A stretch of 55,380 nt of DNA from Bacteroidales bacterium (GCA_020438135.1 JAGQVF010000003.1:14545-69924); one strand, 5' to 3'. Positions 34,016 through 43,856 are shown, counted from the stretch's first letter. The notes: generated by a model not told the origin, from the sequence alone. Made by a program: numbers and translations.

Positions 34016-34804
34016 ATGAATTTAGAAGCTTTCTTTAAAATGTCGTACGGCATTTATATGATTGGAACGAAACATGGAGATCAGATAAGCGGATATATTG
34101 CAAATACGGCATTTCAGGTTACTGCAGAACCTCCAAAAATTGCAATCAGTTGCCATAAAGAAAATGCCTCGGCTGGAATAATTGATGAGAGCGGTGTATT
34201 TTCATTAAGTGTTCTTGAACAAGAAACCGATGCGGGTTTGATTGGTCTCTTTGGATATCAAAGCGGAAACGAGAAAGAAAAATTTGAAAGAGTGAATTAT
34301 ACTTTCGGAGAAACCGGGGCTCCTATCATTATCAGCCATGCTGTTGCCTATTTTGAATGCAAAGTTGAAGATAAATTTGATGTCGGAAGCCATTTCCTTT
34401 TTATCGGGACTGTAGTTGATGCGGTATTATTGAATCCGGCCGGTCAACCTTTAACTTATTCCTATTTCAGGGAAGAGATGAAATTACTTGCACCTGAGAG
34501 GGCTCCAACCTATGTAGATAAAAACAAATTAAGTGAAAAAAGACAAAAGGAGTTATCAGCCAACATTACCAGTGATCAAATTGAAGAACAACAGCAAGCA
34601 CCAACATCAGAACAATCAGCAGAAGGCTCAATAAAAGAACCGGGGCCCAGAATGGTTTGTACCATTTGTGCTTATGTTTATGATCCGGAGGTAGGTGATG
34701 AAGCACAGGGAATACCCCCGGGTACTCCATTCGAAGATTTGCCTGATGATTGGGAGTGTCCTGTTTGTGCCGCTGCAAAATCAGCTTTTATCAGTGAAAA
34801 TTAG
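34016..34804 (+). CDS. flavin reductase-like/rubredoxin fusion (high-molecular-weight rubredoxin type)
   Basis: The 262-residue protein joins two redox domains. Residues 1-160 are an FMN-binding split barrel of the flavoredoxin family ([27 protein letters not shown]). A Gln/Glu-rich linker (about 165-210) follows. Residues 212-258 are rubredoxin with iron ligands C215/C218 ([14 protein letters not shown]) and C248/C251 (DDWECPVC). This order matches Hrb of Moorella, known to pass electrons from NADH to a flavodiiron protein for NO or O2 reduction. The partner FprA is not in the window. An oxygen- or NO-detoxifying role fits a strict or near-strict anaerobe and is inferred. Confidence 0.9.
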   Translation: MNLEAFFKMSYGIYMIGTKHGDQISGYIANTAFQVTAEPPKIAISCHKENASAGIIDESGVFSLSVLEQETDAGLIGLFGYQSGNEKEKFERVNYTFGETGAPIIISHAVAYFECKVEDKFDVGSHFLFIGTVVDAVLLNPAGQPLTYSYFREEMKLLAPERAPTYVDKNKLSEKRQKELSANITSDQIEEQQQAPTSEQSAEGSIKEPGPRMVCTICAYVYDPEVGDEAQGIPPGTPFEDLPDDWECPVCAAAKSAFISEN

Positions 34805-34815
34805 CAGTCACGAAA

Positions 34816-35274
34816 CTAAATTACATCAAGGATCTGTATTTGCCGCCCTCTGAATGTGAATGTGTCTCCTTTTTTCAAACCTTTCATGGCATCATAAAAT
34901 GGAACCTGGGTTGAGATAGCGTAGAACAGATCTCCTTCAAGATCAATTTTACCCATTCCAATGGAAACGAAAATATTTTGCATATCGGTTATCACGACAC
35001 TTCCAAACTGTATGCTATCATGATGAATTAAGGGATCTACTTTGTACAGAGTTTCAAGTAGGGTGGATTCTTTCTGTAATTGGGATGCAAACATATCGCG
35101 TTTGGCTATCAACTGCATTTTATGTGTATCAAAAATATCGCTTTCTTCACTTTCATTTGCACCTCTCTCAGCCTCTTCAATTTCTTTTTCAAGGCTGCGA
35201 ATTTTATTAAGGTGCAATGTTTTGCATTTTTCATGCAAACTCCTTTTCAGAATTTTTGAGTCCATTTTAAACAT
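34816..35274 (-). CDS. GreA/GreB-like protein
   Basis: The 152-residue protein has an N-terminal coiled coil (about 1-75: LNKIRSLEKEIEEAERG) and a C-terminal FKBP-like half (about 85-152: SIQFGSVVITDMQNIFVSIG ... ALKKGDTFTFRGRQIQILDV-like ending), the layout of transcript-cleavage factors GreA/GreB. The acidic tip between the coils contains EESDIFD, which could supply the metal-binding residues needed for cleavage. It is more divergent than a housekeeping GreA, and relatives in Bacteroidota are often mislabelled 3-oxoacyl-ACP synthase. The start may be either of two ATGs (35274 or 35265). It is divergent from the DUF5063 gene. Confidence 0.6.
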   Translation of the reverse strand: MFKMDSKILKRSLHEKCKTLHLNKIRSLEKEIEEAERGANESEESDIFDTHKMQLIAKRDMFASQLQKESTLLETLYKVDPLIHHDSIQFGSVVITDMQNIFVSIGMGKIDLEGDLFYAISTQVPFYDAMKGLKKGDTFTFRGRQIQILDVI

Positions 35275-35370
35275 AGGCGAATTTGAGAAACAGCAATTTT
35301 CAATTCAACTTAAACCGACATATAAAACAATTTTTCTCAAATTTGTATTTTAAAACAGTAAAATATTTTT

Positions 35371-35919
35371 ATGAATGATATTCCAGACCATCCGGTTTAT
35401 TCGAAAAATGTTCTCGAATTTATTACAGTCGCATACGACTACAGCGTAACGCTGAAGAAAAAGGAGAAGTTTAAAAAAAACGAATTGATCCATTATCTTA
35501 GAAAAGTGCTACCATTGTTGTATGTAAAAGCCGACTTAATACCTGACACTGAAGTCCGTAATCCTGATGCTAATGAGCGGTTTGTAACTGAAGAAGAATG
35601 GGAGGCATTGTTTAATCAATTACGTAATTTGTTTGGTGCTGATGACGAGTTTTGGCTGACAGACCCATCAGGAAATGAATCTGAAATGGTAAAAGGTTCG
35701 ATGGCTGAACACTTAACGGACATATGGCAGGATTTGCAGGATTTTCTTGTATTGTATCAAAAGAATTCAATCATGGCAAAAGAAAACGCTGTTTTTGAAG
35801 TTAAAAGACTATTTAATGAAAGTTGGGGAATTCGGTTGGTCAACGCACTAAAACAGTTACATTTTTTAGGGATGAAACCTGTTATAGATACAGATCATGA
35901 AATGCCAGATTTTTTCTAA
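35371..35919 (+). CDS. DUF5063-family protein
   Basis: The 182-residue soluble acidic protein belongs to a helical family found in Bacteroidota (DUF5063): VLEFITVAYDYSVTL, LPLLYVKADLIPD and HLTDIWQDLQDFLVLYQ are typical segments. It has no signal peptide or catalytic motif. In other genomes the family often lies beside DNA or RNA metabolism genes; here its convergent neighbour is an EEP-family nuclease/phosphatase, three bases beyond its stop. Function unknown. Confidence 0.7.
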   Translation: MNDIPDHPVYSKNVLEFITVAYDYSVTLKKKEKFKKNELIHYLRKVLPLLYVKADLIPDTEVRNPDANERFVTEEEWEALFNQLRNLFGADDEFWLTDPSGNESEMVKGSMAEHLTDIWQDLQDFLVLYQKNSIMAKENAVFEVKRLFNESWGIRLVNALKQLHFLGMKPVIDTDHEMPDFF

Positions 35920-35922
35920 AAA

Positions 35923-36786
35923 TCAAAAGTTCTGATCGAGAATTTCGAAGTAAAGAAATCCATGGTCAGAATAACGTTTTGTCCAGTTTTTTTGCTCCGC
36001 CGACCTGTAAGGAAAGTCAGTTAATCCGCAAACCTTTACTTCGCTACCCTCAAAATCTCTGAATACCAAATGATCAGAAGCAACAACGTGGTCGAGGTTG
36101 CCGGTAAGGCCGGGCTCTCCTCCATTGTAATAGGTATATGAATGCGATTTAGCAGGCAACCTCATCCTATAGCTACTTCCATGTACCAGCTTCTTCATCC
36201 TTGTGATTTCCTGTTCAGGGCTTACATCGTGATCCCCATAGGTGTAATTCATGCCCATGGTATTAAAATCACCGGCAACAATAAAATTTGCATTATCCGG
36301 GCTACCGGCCATGGTGTTGATCGCTTTCTTTAAACTTCTCATCTTATCAAACATTTGATCGCGAAGTCCCCAGCCCGAAGGATCGTTCATACTTTTAAAA
36401 TGTACAAACAAAAGAGTATAGTGTATTCCGTTTATGATAAGTGTTAATAACACACCTGGTCGCAAAACGCTGTTTCCGGTTTTGAACTCAAGTTTTTGCG
36501 TGATAAATGAGTTGAATTTCCCTTTAACCCCAACCAGGGTTTCCTGGGTTTGCGGTCCTTCCGTAATTTGAAAGGTGTATCCCTCAAAATGGTTCATGAA
36601 TTCATAAAATACATCCGTACTTCTCACCTCAAATATAGCGAACACATCAGGATCATAATTTTTGATGGTTTGAGTGATGTCAGATACTTTGTTTTTAAAT
36701 GCCGGTTTTAGTTTGCCGTCACTATCACGGCTGTTGGTGCCGAAATTTTCTACATTCCAGGTTAAACATGAGAACAGTGATTCCAT
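35923..36786 (-). CDS. endonuclease/exonuclease/phosphatase (EEP) family protein
   Basis: The 287-residue protein has the EEP fold motifs: LTWNVENFGT (metal-binding Asn), IFEVRSTD (Glu), VAGDFNTMG (Asp and Asn), NLDHVVASD (Asp-His) and the catalytic SDHGFL near the end. These residues bind Mg2+ and cut a phosphodiester or phosphomonoester. It lacks a signal peptide, so it is cytoplasmic. The family includes exonuclease III, DNase I and inositol phosphatases; this member is not close to ExoA, and the substrate is open. Confidence 0.82.
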   Translation of the reverse strand: MESLFSCLTWNVENFGTNSRDSDGKLKPAFKNKVSDITQTIKNYDPDVFAIFEVRSTDVFYEFMNHFEGYTFQITEGPQTQETLVGVKGKFNSFITQKLEFKTGNSVLRPGVLLTLIINGIHYTLLFVHFKSMNDPSGWGLRDQMFDKMRSLKKAINTMAGSPDNANFIVAGDFNTMGMNYTYGDHDVSPEQEITRMKKLVHGSSYRMRLPAKSHSYTYYNGGEPGLTGNLDHVVASDHLVFRDFEGSEVKVCGLTDFPYRSAEQKNWTKRYSDHGFLYFEILDQNF

Positions 36787-36836
36787 CGCAGTGGTGTTTT
36801 GATTTGAGAATAAAGGTAGTAAAAAGTTATTAGAAG

Positions 36837-38702
36837 TTAATTGAGAAATGCGTCTTTGTTTTTGTGAAACTGAATGGCAATGGATTGTAATAGTTTTTTC
36901 CGGTTAATCGGTTTACTCAAATAATCATCGCAACCCACTTCGATACATTTCTTATGATCATCGGCCATGGCAAATGCGGTTTGAGCGATGACCGGAATAT
37001 CCCTGCTTTTTTTGATCAGGCTTGTAACTTCATAACCACTGATGTCCGGTAGTTTTATATCCATCAGCACAAGATCGATCTGCTGATTGGTATTGGCTAA
37101 CTCCAGTGCCTTATTGCCGGTTTTGGCATGCAGCAGGTTCGCCCTGGTTCCTTTCAGTATTTCCTTGAGGAAAATATAACTCATCTCATCATCTTCAACA
37201 ATTAAGATGGTTTTATCTACCCAGTTTTCCTCTTCTTTATTGTCCGGATAGATTATAATATTATCAGCCTTTTCTGTAACAAGAATTTCCTGAGGAAAAG
37301 CAATGAAGAACTCAGTTCCTTTGTTGGGTTCCGATTCAAACCAAATTTTACCTCCCAATCGTTCGGTTAACTCTTTGGTTATCGAAAGCCCCAATCCCAT
37401 GCCCCCGTATAATTTGGATATCTCGTGTTCAACCTTAAAAAACGGATCGAAAATTTTCGGTTTATATTCTTCACTTATACCTAGTCCTGTGTCTTTTACA
37501 AAAAATACCAATTCTTTGTTGTTGCTTTTATCCAAACGGATGAAACATCCCATTTCGATTACCCCGGTGGAAGTAAATTTGATTGCATTGCCAACGATGT
37601 TGGATAAAATCTGGTCGAGGGCAGATTGGTCAGTATAAATTGAAATGTTGCTGTTGATATTGATATTAAGCTTAATTTCAAGGAATTCCCGTTGCTTATA
37701 CAAATCGTTCTTTTTAAAAAGGTCATATAGCGACGAGAGAAAAGAAGTAAGATTGAATGTTTCCTTTTTCAGTTTAAAGTTTTTAGAAAGTAGCTGGTTG
37801 AATTTTGAGCTATCCTCAACAATTTTTAAAAGCGAGGATGCACATGATTTTACAATATCTATGTAATTGCTTCTTTCAGCATCCGGTAGGGCAGGGTCGC
37901 GTAAAATCTCTGCAAATCCAAGTATTCCATTCATGGGTGTTCTGATCTCTACCTGCAGATCGTCCAAAATAGACTTTGTATGAAAGCCATTGTAAAGGCT
38001 TGTTTCAGAAGCTGGTTTTGCGATGGAATCTGCTGTATTTGCTCTTGAAGGTATTTTCATGGGTTGATCTGTCTTTGCCGGGATTACTTCTGTTTTTGTT
38101 TTTGCTAACCTCGTATTTAAATCCTTTAATTCTTCTCGTAAGAATAGCTTCTCAAGCTTTTCAGTTGCCATCAGAATTAGCCTGTGGATCACGAGCTGTA
38201 GTTGCTTTACTTTGTTACTGTTTTCTTTCGAAACAAAAAAAACAAATACACCAAAAGGGATATACAAACTTTCGAAAGGAAATATACCGATTAAATCTAT
38301 TTTATTCTGAAATTCATCGGGGATAATGATGTTTTGTGAGCTAAATGAAAACTTTTCAATCATGATTGGGCTTTCCCCTAAATTATTGAAAATGTCAGCT
38401 TTTGCGATCCACCTGCAATAGTCATTGGAGTCGTTCTGATCCATTTTAAAATGGACGATGGATTGTACCTTTTCTTGTTGAAATTTACAGCAGGATGCAA
38501 ATGATATATCCATAATTACCGATAACCGTTCCAATAAATTATGAATGAGTTCAGCGCTCTCATCTGATTGAAGGATGGTTTCAGTAGATAACCACAGCAA
38601 CAGTTTCTCTTCCAGTAAAACGGAAGATCGGCTATCCTGGTTCTCAAGGAGTTTCATTCTCAGCTTGAGCTCATTTATCATGGAATCCTGCACGGGTTTC
38701 AT
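36837..38702 (-). CDS. hybrid histidine kinase lacking the phosphoacceptor histidine
   Basis: The 621-residue soluble protein has an N-terminal GAF-like sensor (about 40-185), a coiled coil, a dimerisation domain, an ATPase domain and a C-terminal receiver. The H-box, normally SHEIRTPMN, reads QVEIRTPMN here: V251 (codon GTA at 37950-37952, minus strand) stands in place of the histidine. The ATPase part looks intact (NIVGNAIKF, VKDTGLGISEE, GMGLGLSITKE), and the receiver has VEDDEMS, phosphoacceptor LMDIKLPDISG and LSKPI. It cannot autophosphorylate in the usual way, and may be a pseudokinase that binds another kinase or a receiver fed from outside. A minus-strand TAAATTTG (38835-38842) is a weak promoter candidate. 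Confidence 0.85.
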   Translation of the reverse strand: MKPVQDSMINELKLRMKLLENQDSRSSVLLEEKLLLWLSTETILQSDESAELIHNLLERLSVIMDISFASCCKFQQEKVQSIVHFKMDQNDSNDYCRWIAKADIFNNLGESPIMIEKFSFSSQNIIIPDEFQNKIDLIGIFPFESLYIPFGVFVFFVSKENSNKVKQLQLVIHRLILMATEKLEKLFLREELKDLNTRLAKTKTEVIPAKTDQPMKIPSRANTADSIAKPASETSLYNGFHTKSILDDLQVEIRTPMNGILGFAEILRDPALPDAERSNYIDIVKSCASSLLKIVEDSSKFNQLLSKNFKLKKETFNLTSFLSSLYDLFKKNDLYKQREFLEIKLNININSNISIYTDQSALDQILSNIVGNAIKFTSTGVIEMGCFIRLDKSNNKELVFFVKDTGLGISEEYKPKIFDPFFKVEHEISKLYGGMGLGLSITKELTERLGGKIWFESEPNKGTEFFIAFPQEILVTEKADNIIIYPDNKEEENWVDKTILIVEDDEMSYIFLKEILKGTRANLLHAKTGNKALELANTNQQIDLVLMDIKLPDISGYEVTSLIKKSRDIPVIAQTAFAMADDHKKCIEVGCDDYLSKPINRKKLLQSIAIQFHKNKDAFLN

Positions 38703-39173
38703 CCGTATTTCACCTCGTGTATAGTGTTTTGTTTTGTAAAATCTGATTTTATATTTTATCCCGAATTACTCTGCGTTTCGATTCTGTAGGTTTTCACCTT
38801 TCAATTGTATCGGATTTAAAGCGTCACCAAATGACAAATTTAATTCCACAAAAACTGTGATATTAACAACACTTCAATATAAAACAGGTTAATTGGGTGT
38901 AATTTACTCAATTCCAGATGACTGTTTGTTGATAAATAAGAAGACAGAAGTTTTATTATTTTGCAACTATTTCCCTAATTTGGAAAAACTTCTAAATGTT
39001 GGAAAACCGAAGGCGGCTGATTTTGTTCAAATTCACTCACTATTTCATAAAATTTTTGTTTCAGAAAATGGTTTGAATGAAAGATATTGATCGAAGTGAA
39101 ATAAGAATAGGAATATTTATATACGCATATTATTTTAGATATCTTTGCTATTTTTATTTGTTCTAAATAAAGG
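38703..39173. other. intergenic region with the feoAB promoter
   Basis: This 471-bp divergent gap has no gene that I can support. TATCTTTG (39140-39147) is a TAnnTTTG element giving feoAB a leader of about 22 bases. I did not find a Fur-type palindrome of convincing quality. The remainder is AT-rich. Confidence 0.5.
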
Positions 39174-41702
39174 ATGAAATTAAACGATCTCGAACAGGGG
39201 GAAAGAGGGATAATTACCCGTGTACATGGAAGGGGTGCCTTCAGAAAGCGAATTACCGAAATGGGCTTTGTGAAGGGCAAAACAGTTACGGTTGTCAAAA
39301 AGGCTCCATTGCGTGATCCGGTTGAGTACAACGTAATGGGTTATGAGGTTTCTCTGCGGCATTCTGAAGCGGGTCTTGTGGAGGTTCTGACAGCATCTGA
39401 GGGGATGGATGTCGGAGAACTCAATGGCGGATATAAGGGTGTGATCGATAATAAATTGCGTAAACGCTCAAATCCAAAGAAGGGAAATGTTATCGATGTT
39501 GCATTGGTTGGCAATCCGAATTCAGGGAAAACTACCCTCTTTAATTTTGCAAGTGGATCAAAGGAGCACGTTGGCAATTATAGCGGTGTTACAGTTGACT
39601 CCAAGCAGGCAAAATGTAAAATAGATGATTACATCATCAACATTATCGATTTGCCGGGAACTTATTCTCTAACGGCATATTCTCCGGAAGAGCTCTACGT
39701 AAGGAAATATATACTTGGTTTCCATCCCGATATTGTTATCAATGTTCTTGATGCCTCCAACATCGAGCGGAACCTTTACCTCACAACCCAGCTTATCGAC
39801 ATGGATGTTAAGGTTGTTGTTGCCCTGAATATGTATGATGAACTGCAGCATAAGGGTGATAAATTCAATTTCGATCACCTGGGTAAAATGATCGGGATAC
39901 CTTTTATTCCGACTGTAGGATCGCGGGGGAAAGGTATCGATGAGTTGTTCCGCAAGGTTATTGAAGTGTATGAAGATCGCGATGAGAACGTCCGTCAGGT
40001 ACACATCAATTATGGAAGTCATGTTGAAGACTCCATAGGTGTTATCCAGAGGATGATAAGGAAAAACAAGGGTCTTAAAGATAAAGTTTCGTCCAGGTTT
40101 TATGCCATTAAATTGCTGGAGAAGGACCAGGGTGCCCACTTCAGTTTGAGCCGGTCAGCTAATTATAACGAGATCAAAGAGGTAACTGAAAACGAAATAT
40201 CGAAGCTGGAAACCACCTTTAACGAGGATAGTGAAACCCTTATCACAGATGCAAAATATGGGTTTATTGCCGGTGCTCTCAAGGAAACTTATCAACCCAA
40301 TAAATTTAAACGGAAAGTAAAAACCGAAACCGAAATTATCGACACATTTATTACCCATAAAATTTTCGGATTTCCAATCTTTATATTTTTCCTTTGGGTT
40401 ATGTTTCAGGCTACTTTCCGGCTTGGGGAGTATCCACAGGCCTGGATCGAAAGCCTGGTTGGTTATACCGGTTCGGTGCTTGATGGCTTGCTGCCAAATA
40501 GCTTTTTTAAGGATCTTTTAATTAACGGTATAGTCGACGGGGTTGGTGGCGTAATCGTGTTTTTACCGAATATAGTCATTTTGTTTTTCTTCATTTCTTT
40601 TATGGAGGATACAGGTTATATGGCACGCGCAGCATTTATTATGGATAAAATTATGCATAAAATCGGTCTTCACGGAAAATCGTTTATTCCGCTGATTATG
40701 GGATTTGGTTGCAATGTTCCGGCAATTATGGCTACACGTACTCTCGAAAATAAAAATGAGAGATTGCTTACCATGCTGATCAATCCTTTTATGTCGTGCA
40801 GTGCCAGATTGCCTGTCTATATTTTGATCATAACTGCCTTTTTTCCTAAAAATGAGGTTGCAGTGTTATTTACCGTTTATGGCATCGGAATATTTTTCGC
40901 AGTCCTGTTTGCCATCCTGTTCAAAAAAACTATTTTTAAGTCAAAGGAAATTCCGTTTGTTATGGAACTTCCGCCTTACCGGATGCCAACCTTTAAAACC
41001 ACGTTGCGACATATGTGGATTAAATCCTCCCAATATCTGAAAAAAATGGGTGGAATTATCCTTGTTGCGTCTATTATTATATGGGCATTAGGCTATTTCC
41101 CGAGGAATTCGGAAATGGAAGCTTCATATGACGCAAGCCTTAAAAATGCAAGGGTGGGTTATCTGGATTTGCTCGAAAATACATCCCCGGGTTCTTCAGA
41201 ATCACTACAATTGAAAAAGGAGATGAGTCAGACCTTGCAACAGATCGAACTTGAAAAAGCCAACTATTTACAGGAAAATTCACTCATTGGTAAATTGGGA
41301 AATATGATTCAACCTGTTATGGCTCCTCTTGGATTTGACTGGAAAATGACTGTCAGTGTATTGGCAGGTGTGGCTGCAAAAGAAGTAGTAGTCAGCACGA
41401 TGGGTGTACTTTATCAAACAGGCGACGATGCTGATAATATCTCTGAATCTCTGGTAGGAAAACTTCGAAATGCCCAACATAAAACCGGTCAACATGCAGG
41501 TGAAAAAGTGTTTACACCGGCCGCAGCATTTGCTTTTTTAATGTTCATTTTGCTTTATTTCCCTTGTGTGGCTGTTGTAGCTGCCGTAAAACGTGAATCA
41601 GGGAAGTGGAAATGGGCTTTGTTTATGGTAACCTACACTACTGCGATTGCATGGATCGTGGCTTTTTTGGTTTATCAGACAGGGACCATGCTGTTTTCGT
41701 AA
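39174..41702 (+). CDS. feoB: FeoA-FeoB fusion ferrous iron transporter
   Basis: The 842-residue protein imports Fe2+ through the inner membrane. Residues 1-75 are a FeoA SH3-like domain (GERGIITRVHGRGAFRKRI). A linker leads to the FeoB G domain (G1 GNPNSGKT at 113-120, G3 DLPGTYSL, G4 NMYD) and then the polytopic core with two gate regions (IMGFGCNVPAIMATRTLENK and AAKEVVVSTMGVLY). FeoA-FeoB fusions are usual in Bacteroidota. No feoC or separate feoA is nearby. Ferrous uptake fits an anoxic habitat, where it would supply the iron-sulfur proteins encoded in this window. Confidence 0.96.
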   Translation: MKLNDLEQGERGIITRVHGRGAFRKRITEMGFVKGKTVTVVKKAPLRDPVEYNVMGYEVSLRHSEAGLVEVLTASEGMDVGELNGGYKGVIDNKLRKRSNPKKGNVIDVALVGNPNSGKTTLFNFASGSKEHVGNYSGVTVDSKQAKCKIDDYIINIIDLPGTYSLTAYSPEELYVRKYILGFHPDIVINVLDASNIERNLYLTTQLIDMDVKVVVALNMYDELQHKGDKFNFDHLGKMIGIPFIPTVGSRGKGIDELFRKVIEVYEDRDENVRQVHINYGSHVEDSIGVIQRMIRKNKGLKDKVSSRFYAIKLLEKDQGAHFSLSRSANYNEIKEVTENEISKLETTFNEDSETLITDAKYGFIAGALKETYQPNKFKRKVKTETEIIDTFITHKIFGFPIFIFFLWVMFQATFRLGEYPQAWIESLVGYTGSVLDGLLPNSFFKDLLINGIVDGVGGVIVFLPNIVILFFFISFMEDTGYMARAAFIMDKIMHKIGLHGKSFIPLIMGFGCNVPAIMATRTLENKNERLLTMLINPFMSCSARLPVYILIITAFFPKNEVAVLFTVYGIGIFFAVLFAILFKKTIFKSKEIPFVMELPPYRMPTFKTTLRHMWIKSSQYLKKMGGIILVASIIIWALGYFPRNSEMEASYDASLKNARVGYLDLLENTSPGSSESLQLKKEMSQTLQQIELEKANYLQENSLIGKLGNMIQPVMAPLGFDWKMTVSVLAGVAAKEVVVSTMGVLYQTGDDADNISESLVGKLRNAQHKTGQHAGEKVFTPAAAFAFLMFILLYFPCVAVVAAVKRESGKWKWALFMVTYTTAIAWIVAFLVYQTGTMLFS

Positions 41703-41712
41703 AGGAAAACTT

Positions 41713-42768
41713 TTATGGATTTTGTTGACGAGAGATAAATTCGTCAATCCTGTTCAGTCCTTCTATTGCCTTTTCATAATTGGGCTTATACTCCAGGCTT
41801 TTTTGATAGTTTTCTCTTGATTTTTCTACATTTTTTTTGAGTTCCCAGGCAAATCCCCGGTTGTAATAAGCTTCAGCATAATCATCCTTGATTTCGATGG
41901 CATCTGTGAAATACTCAATAGCCGCATCATAGTCGCTGAGGTACACGAGGTTAATGTATCCAATATTGTAAAAAGCAAGAAAAAAGGATGGATCTATCTC
42001 AATAATCGATTTGTAATTGCTGATTGCTTTCTCAAATTCTCCGTAATCCTGATAAAACATCGCAAGGTTATACAAGGCATCGATGTTGTCGGGCTGAATA
42101 TTCAGTGCATTTTTAAAGTAGTCAATAGCAAGGGAATTTTTTTTGCCGGCATAAAGAACGCCCAATTGCATGTATGCTTCAAAGTAATCCTGGTTCATAT
42201 CAATTGCACGCTGAAAATTCCTGATTCCCTTCAGTGTGTCACCGGTTTCGAGCATAACGATCCCCCTGAGCAAATATCCTTTGGAAGCCAGTTCATCTAT
42301 TCTAAGCGCCATATCAATATTTTGCAGCGCCTTTTTATAATCACGAATGGCGATATTGATTTCTGCCAGCTTAAGATACGCGGTTGGATTGCTCTTATCA
42401 AGCTCAAGGGATCTTTCAAGTGATTGAACTGTTTTTTTGAGTTTGCCCATGCCCAGGTAAACATCGGCCAAAGTAATGTGATAACCTGCATAATTGCTAT
42501 CGATATCCAATGCCGATGAAATATCTTTAAACGCTTCATTATAATTTCCCCGATCAATAAAATATAGGGCTCTTTCTTCATAAAGGTCAGGATCGGAGGG
42601 TGATTCCTTAATATCCTGATTGATTCGGTTAAGTTTTGCTTGTTCCGGATTTGCAAGATTTACACTATCCTTTTGATTTTCGGATGATTGATTTCCCGGA
42701 TTACAAGCCGGCAGGATAGCCAATGCCAGCCCTATTAGCATAATGATATTAAAAGATAAAAATTTCAT
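41713..42768 (-). CDS. TPR-repeat lipoprotein
   Basis: The 351-residue protein has a lipoprotein signal (MKFLSFNIIMLIGLALAILPAC), with the cysteine as lipidation site, followed by about eight tetratricopeptide repeats (DPDLYEERALYFIDRGNYNEAFKDIS-type units of 34 residues). TPR arrays bind partner proteins, so an envelope scaffold role is likely; the partner is unknown. The start at 42768 is chosen since the signal begins there; a longer frame adds eight residues before it. It lies downstream of recA on the same strand, but a strong hairpin between them suggests separate transcripts. Confidence 0.85.
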   Translation of the reverse strand: MKFLSFNIIMLIGLALAILPACNPGNQSSENQKDSVNLANPEQAKLNRINQDIKESPSDPDLYEERALYFIDRGNYNEAFKDISSALDIDSNYAGYHITLADVYLGMGKLKKTVQSLERSLELDKSNPTAYLKLAEINIAIRDYKKALQNIDMALRIDELASKGYLLRGIVMLETGDTLKGIRNFQRAIDMNQDYFEAYMQLGVLYAGKKNSLAIDYFKNALNIQPDNIDALYNLAMFYQDYGEFEKAISNYKSIIEIDPSFFLAFYNIGYINLVYLSDYDAAIEYFTDAIEIKDDYAEAYYNRGFAWELKKNVEKSRENYQKSLEYKPNYEKAIEGLNRIDEFISRQQNP

Positions 42769-42783
42769 TCGTGTAAAAAGATA

Positions 42784-42809
42784 AACGTTCATTAAAAGTA
42801 ATGAACGTT
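42784..42809 (-). terminator. perfect hairpin between recA and the TPR gene
   Basis: AACGTTCATTA, loop of four, TAATGAACGTT is a perfect 11-bp stem. On the minus strand it is followed by a T-rich TATCTTTTTAC, as expected for a recA terminator. It lies 37 bases after the recA stop. Confidence 0.65.
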
Positions 42810-42845
42810 CGTGATTTGTTTTTGTGATATTTCATTTCCAAATGA

Positions 42846-43856
42846 TCAGGATGCAGCGATTTTTTCTCTGATCGATTTTTCAATTTCTTCAGCCAGTTCC
42901 GGATTGTCACCAAGCAGTGCTTTAACGGCATCGCGACCCTGTCCGAGTTTGGTTTCGCCGTAGCTATACCATGAACCGCTTTTATTCAAAAAACCGTAGT
43001 CAACACCAAGGTCTATTAATTCACCCATCTTCGAAAACCCTTCTCCGTAAACTATATCAAATTCTGCTTGCCTGAATGGCGGTGCTACCTTGTTTTTAAC
43101 AACTTTTACCCGAACCCGGTTACCGGTAACTTTATCTCCGTCTTTTATCTGACTGATGCGCCTGATATCCAGCCTCACCGAAGCATAGAATTTAAGGGCA
43201 TTGCCCCCAGTAGTTGTTTCCGGATTTCCGAACATAACACCGATCTTTTCGCGAAGCTGGTTGATAAAAATACAACAAGCACCGGTTTTACTGATTGTGG
43301 ATGTAAGTTTTCGAAGTGCTTGCGACATAAGCCTTGCCTGCAAACCCATCTTGCTGTCACCCATCTCACCCTCAATCTCACTTTTAGGTGTGAGTGCTGC
43401 AACGGAATCGATGACAATCATATCAATTGCCCCGGAGCGGATCAGATTATCAGCAATTTCCAGCGCTTGTTCACCATTATCGGGTTGACTAACCAGCAGA
43501 TTCTCAATATCCACTCCAAGACTTTTTGCATAATACCGGTCGAATGCATGTTCAGCATCGATAAATGCTGCAATTCCGCCGATTTTCTGTGCTTCAGCAA
43601 TGGCATGAAGTGCAAGTGTAGTTTTTCCGGATGCTTCCGGACCGTAAATTTCAACCACCCTGCCTTTGGGTAATCCCCCAATACCGAGAGCTGCATCCAG
43701 ACCGATTGATCCGGTTGAAATTGCCGGAACCCTTTCAACAGCTGAATCTCCAAGTTTCATGATGGTACCTTTGCCGTAAGAACGTTCAATTTTGTCCATC
43801 GTAAGCTGAAGTGCTTTCAGCTTCTCTTTGTTTTTGTCTTGATTTTCTTTTGCCAT
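42846..43856 (-). CDS. recA: recombinase RecA
   Basis: The 336-residue RecA forms filaments on single-stranded DNA for homologous recombination and triggers SOS cleavage. It shows Walker [14 protein letters not shown], Walker [11 protein letters not shown], the MAW loop [20 protein letters not shown] and the L2 loop ([18 protein letters not shown]). It is complete, with a slightly short acidic tail. It starts 15 bases after bcp and is probably cotranscribed with it from the promoter at 44351. Confidence 0.97.
   Translation of the reverse strand: MAKENQDKNKEKLKALQLTMDKIERSYGKGTIMKLGDSAVERVPAISTGSIGLDAALGIGGLPKGRVVEIYGPEASGKTTLALHAIAEAQKIGGIAAFIDAEHAFDRYYAKSLGVDIENLLVSQPDNGEQALEIADNLIRSGAIDMIVIDSVAALTPKSEIEGEMGDSKMGLQARLMSQALRKLTSTISKTGACCIFINQLREKIGVMFGNPETTTGGNALKFYASVRLDIRRISQIKDGDKVTGNRVRVKVVKNKVAPPFRQAEFDIVYGEGFSKMGELIDLGVDYGFLNKSGSWYSYGETKLGQGRDAVKALLGDNPELAEEIEKSIREKIAAS

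Noticed and set aside
36837-38702. Frameshift or pseudogene explanation for the missing H-box histidine
   Set aside because: The frame is intact over 621 codons and all other motifs are in place, so only a substitution is seen.
38703-39173. Fur box or riboswitch before feoAB
   Set aside because: No sequence close to the GATAAT-type 19-bp palindrome or to a known metal riboswitch core could be recognised by eye.
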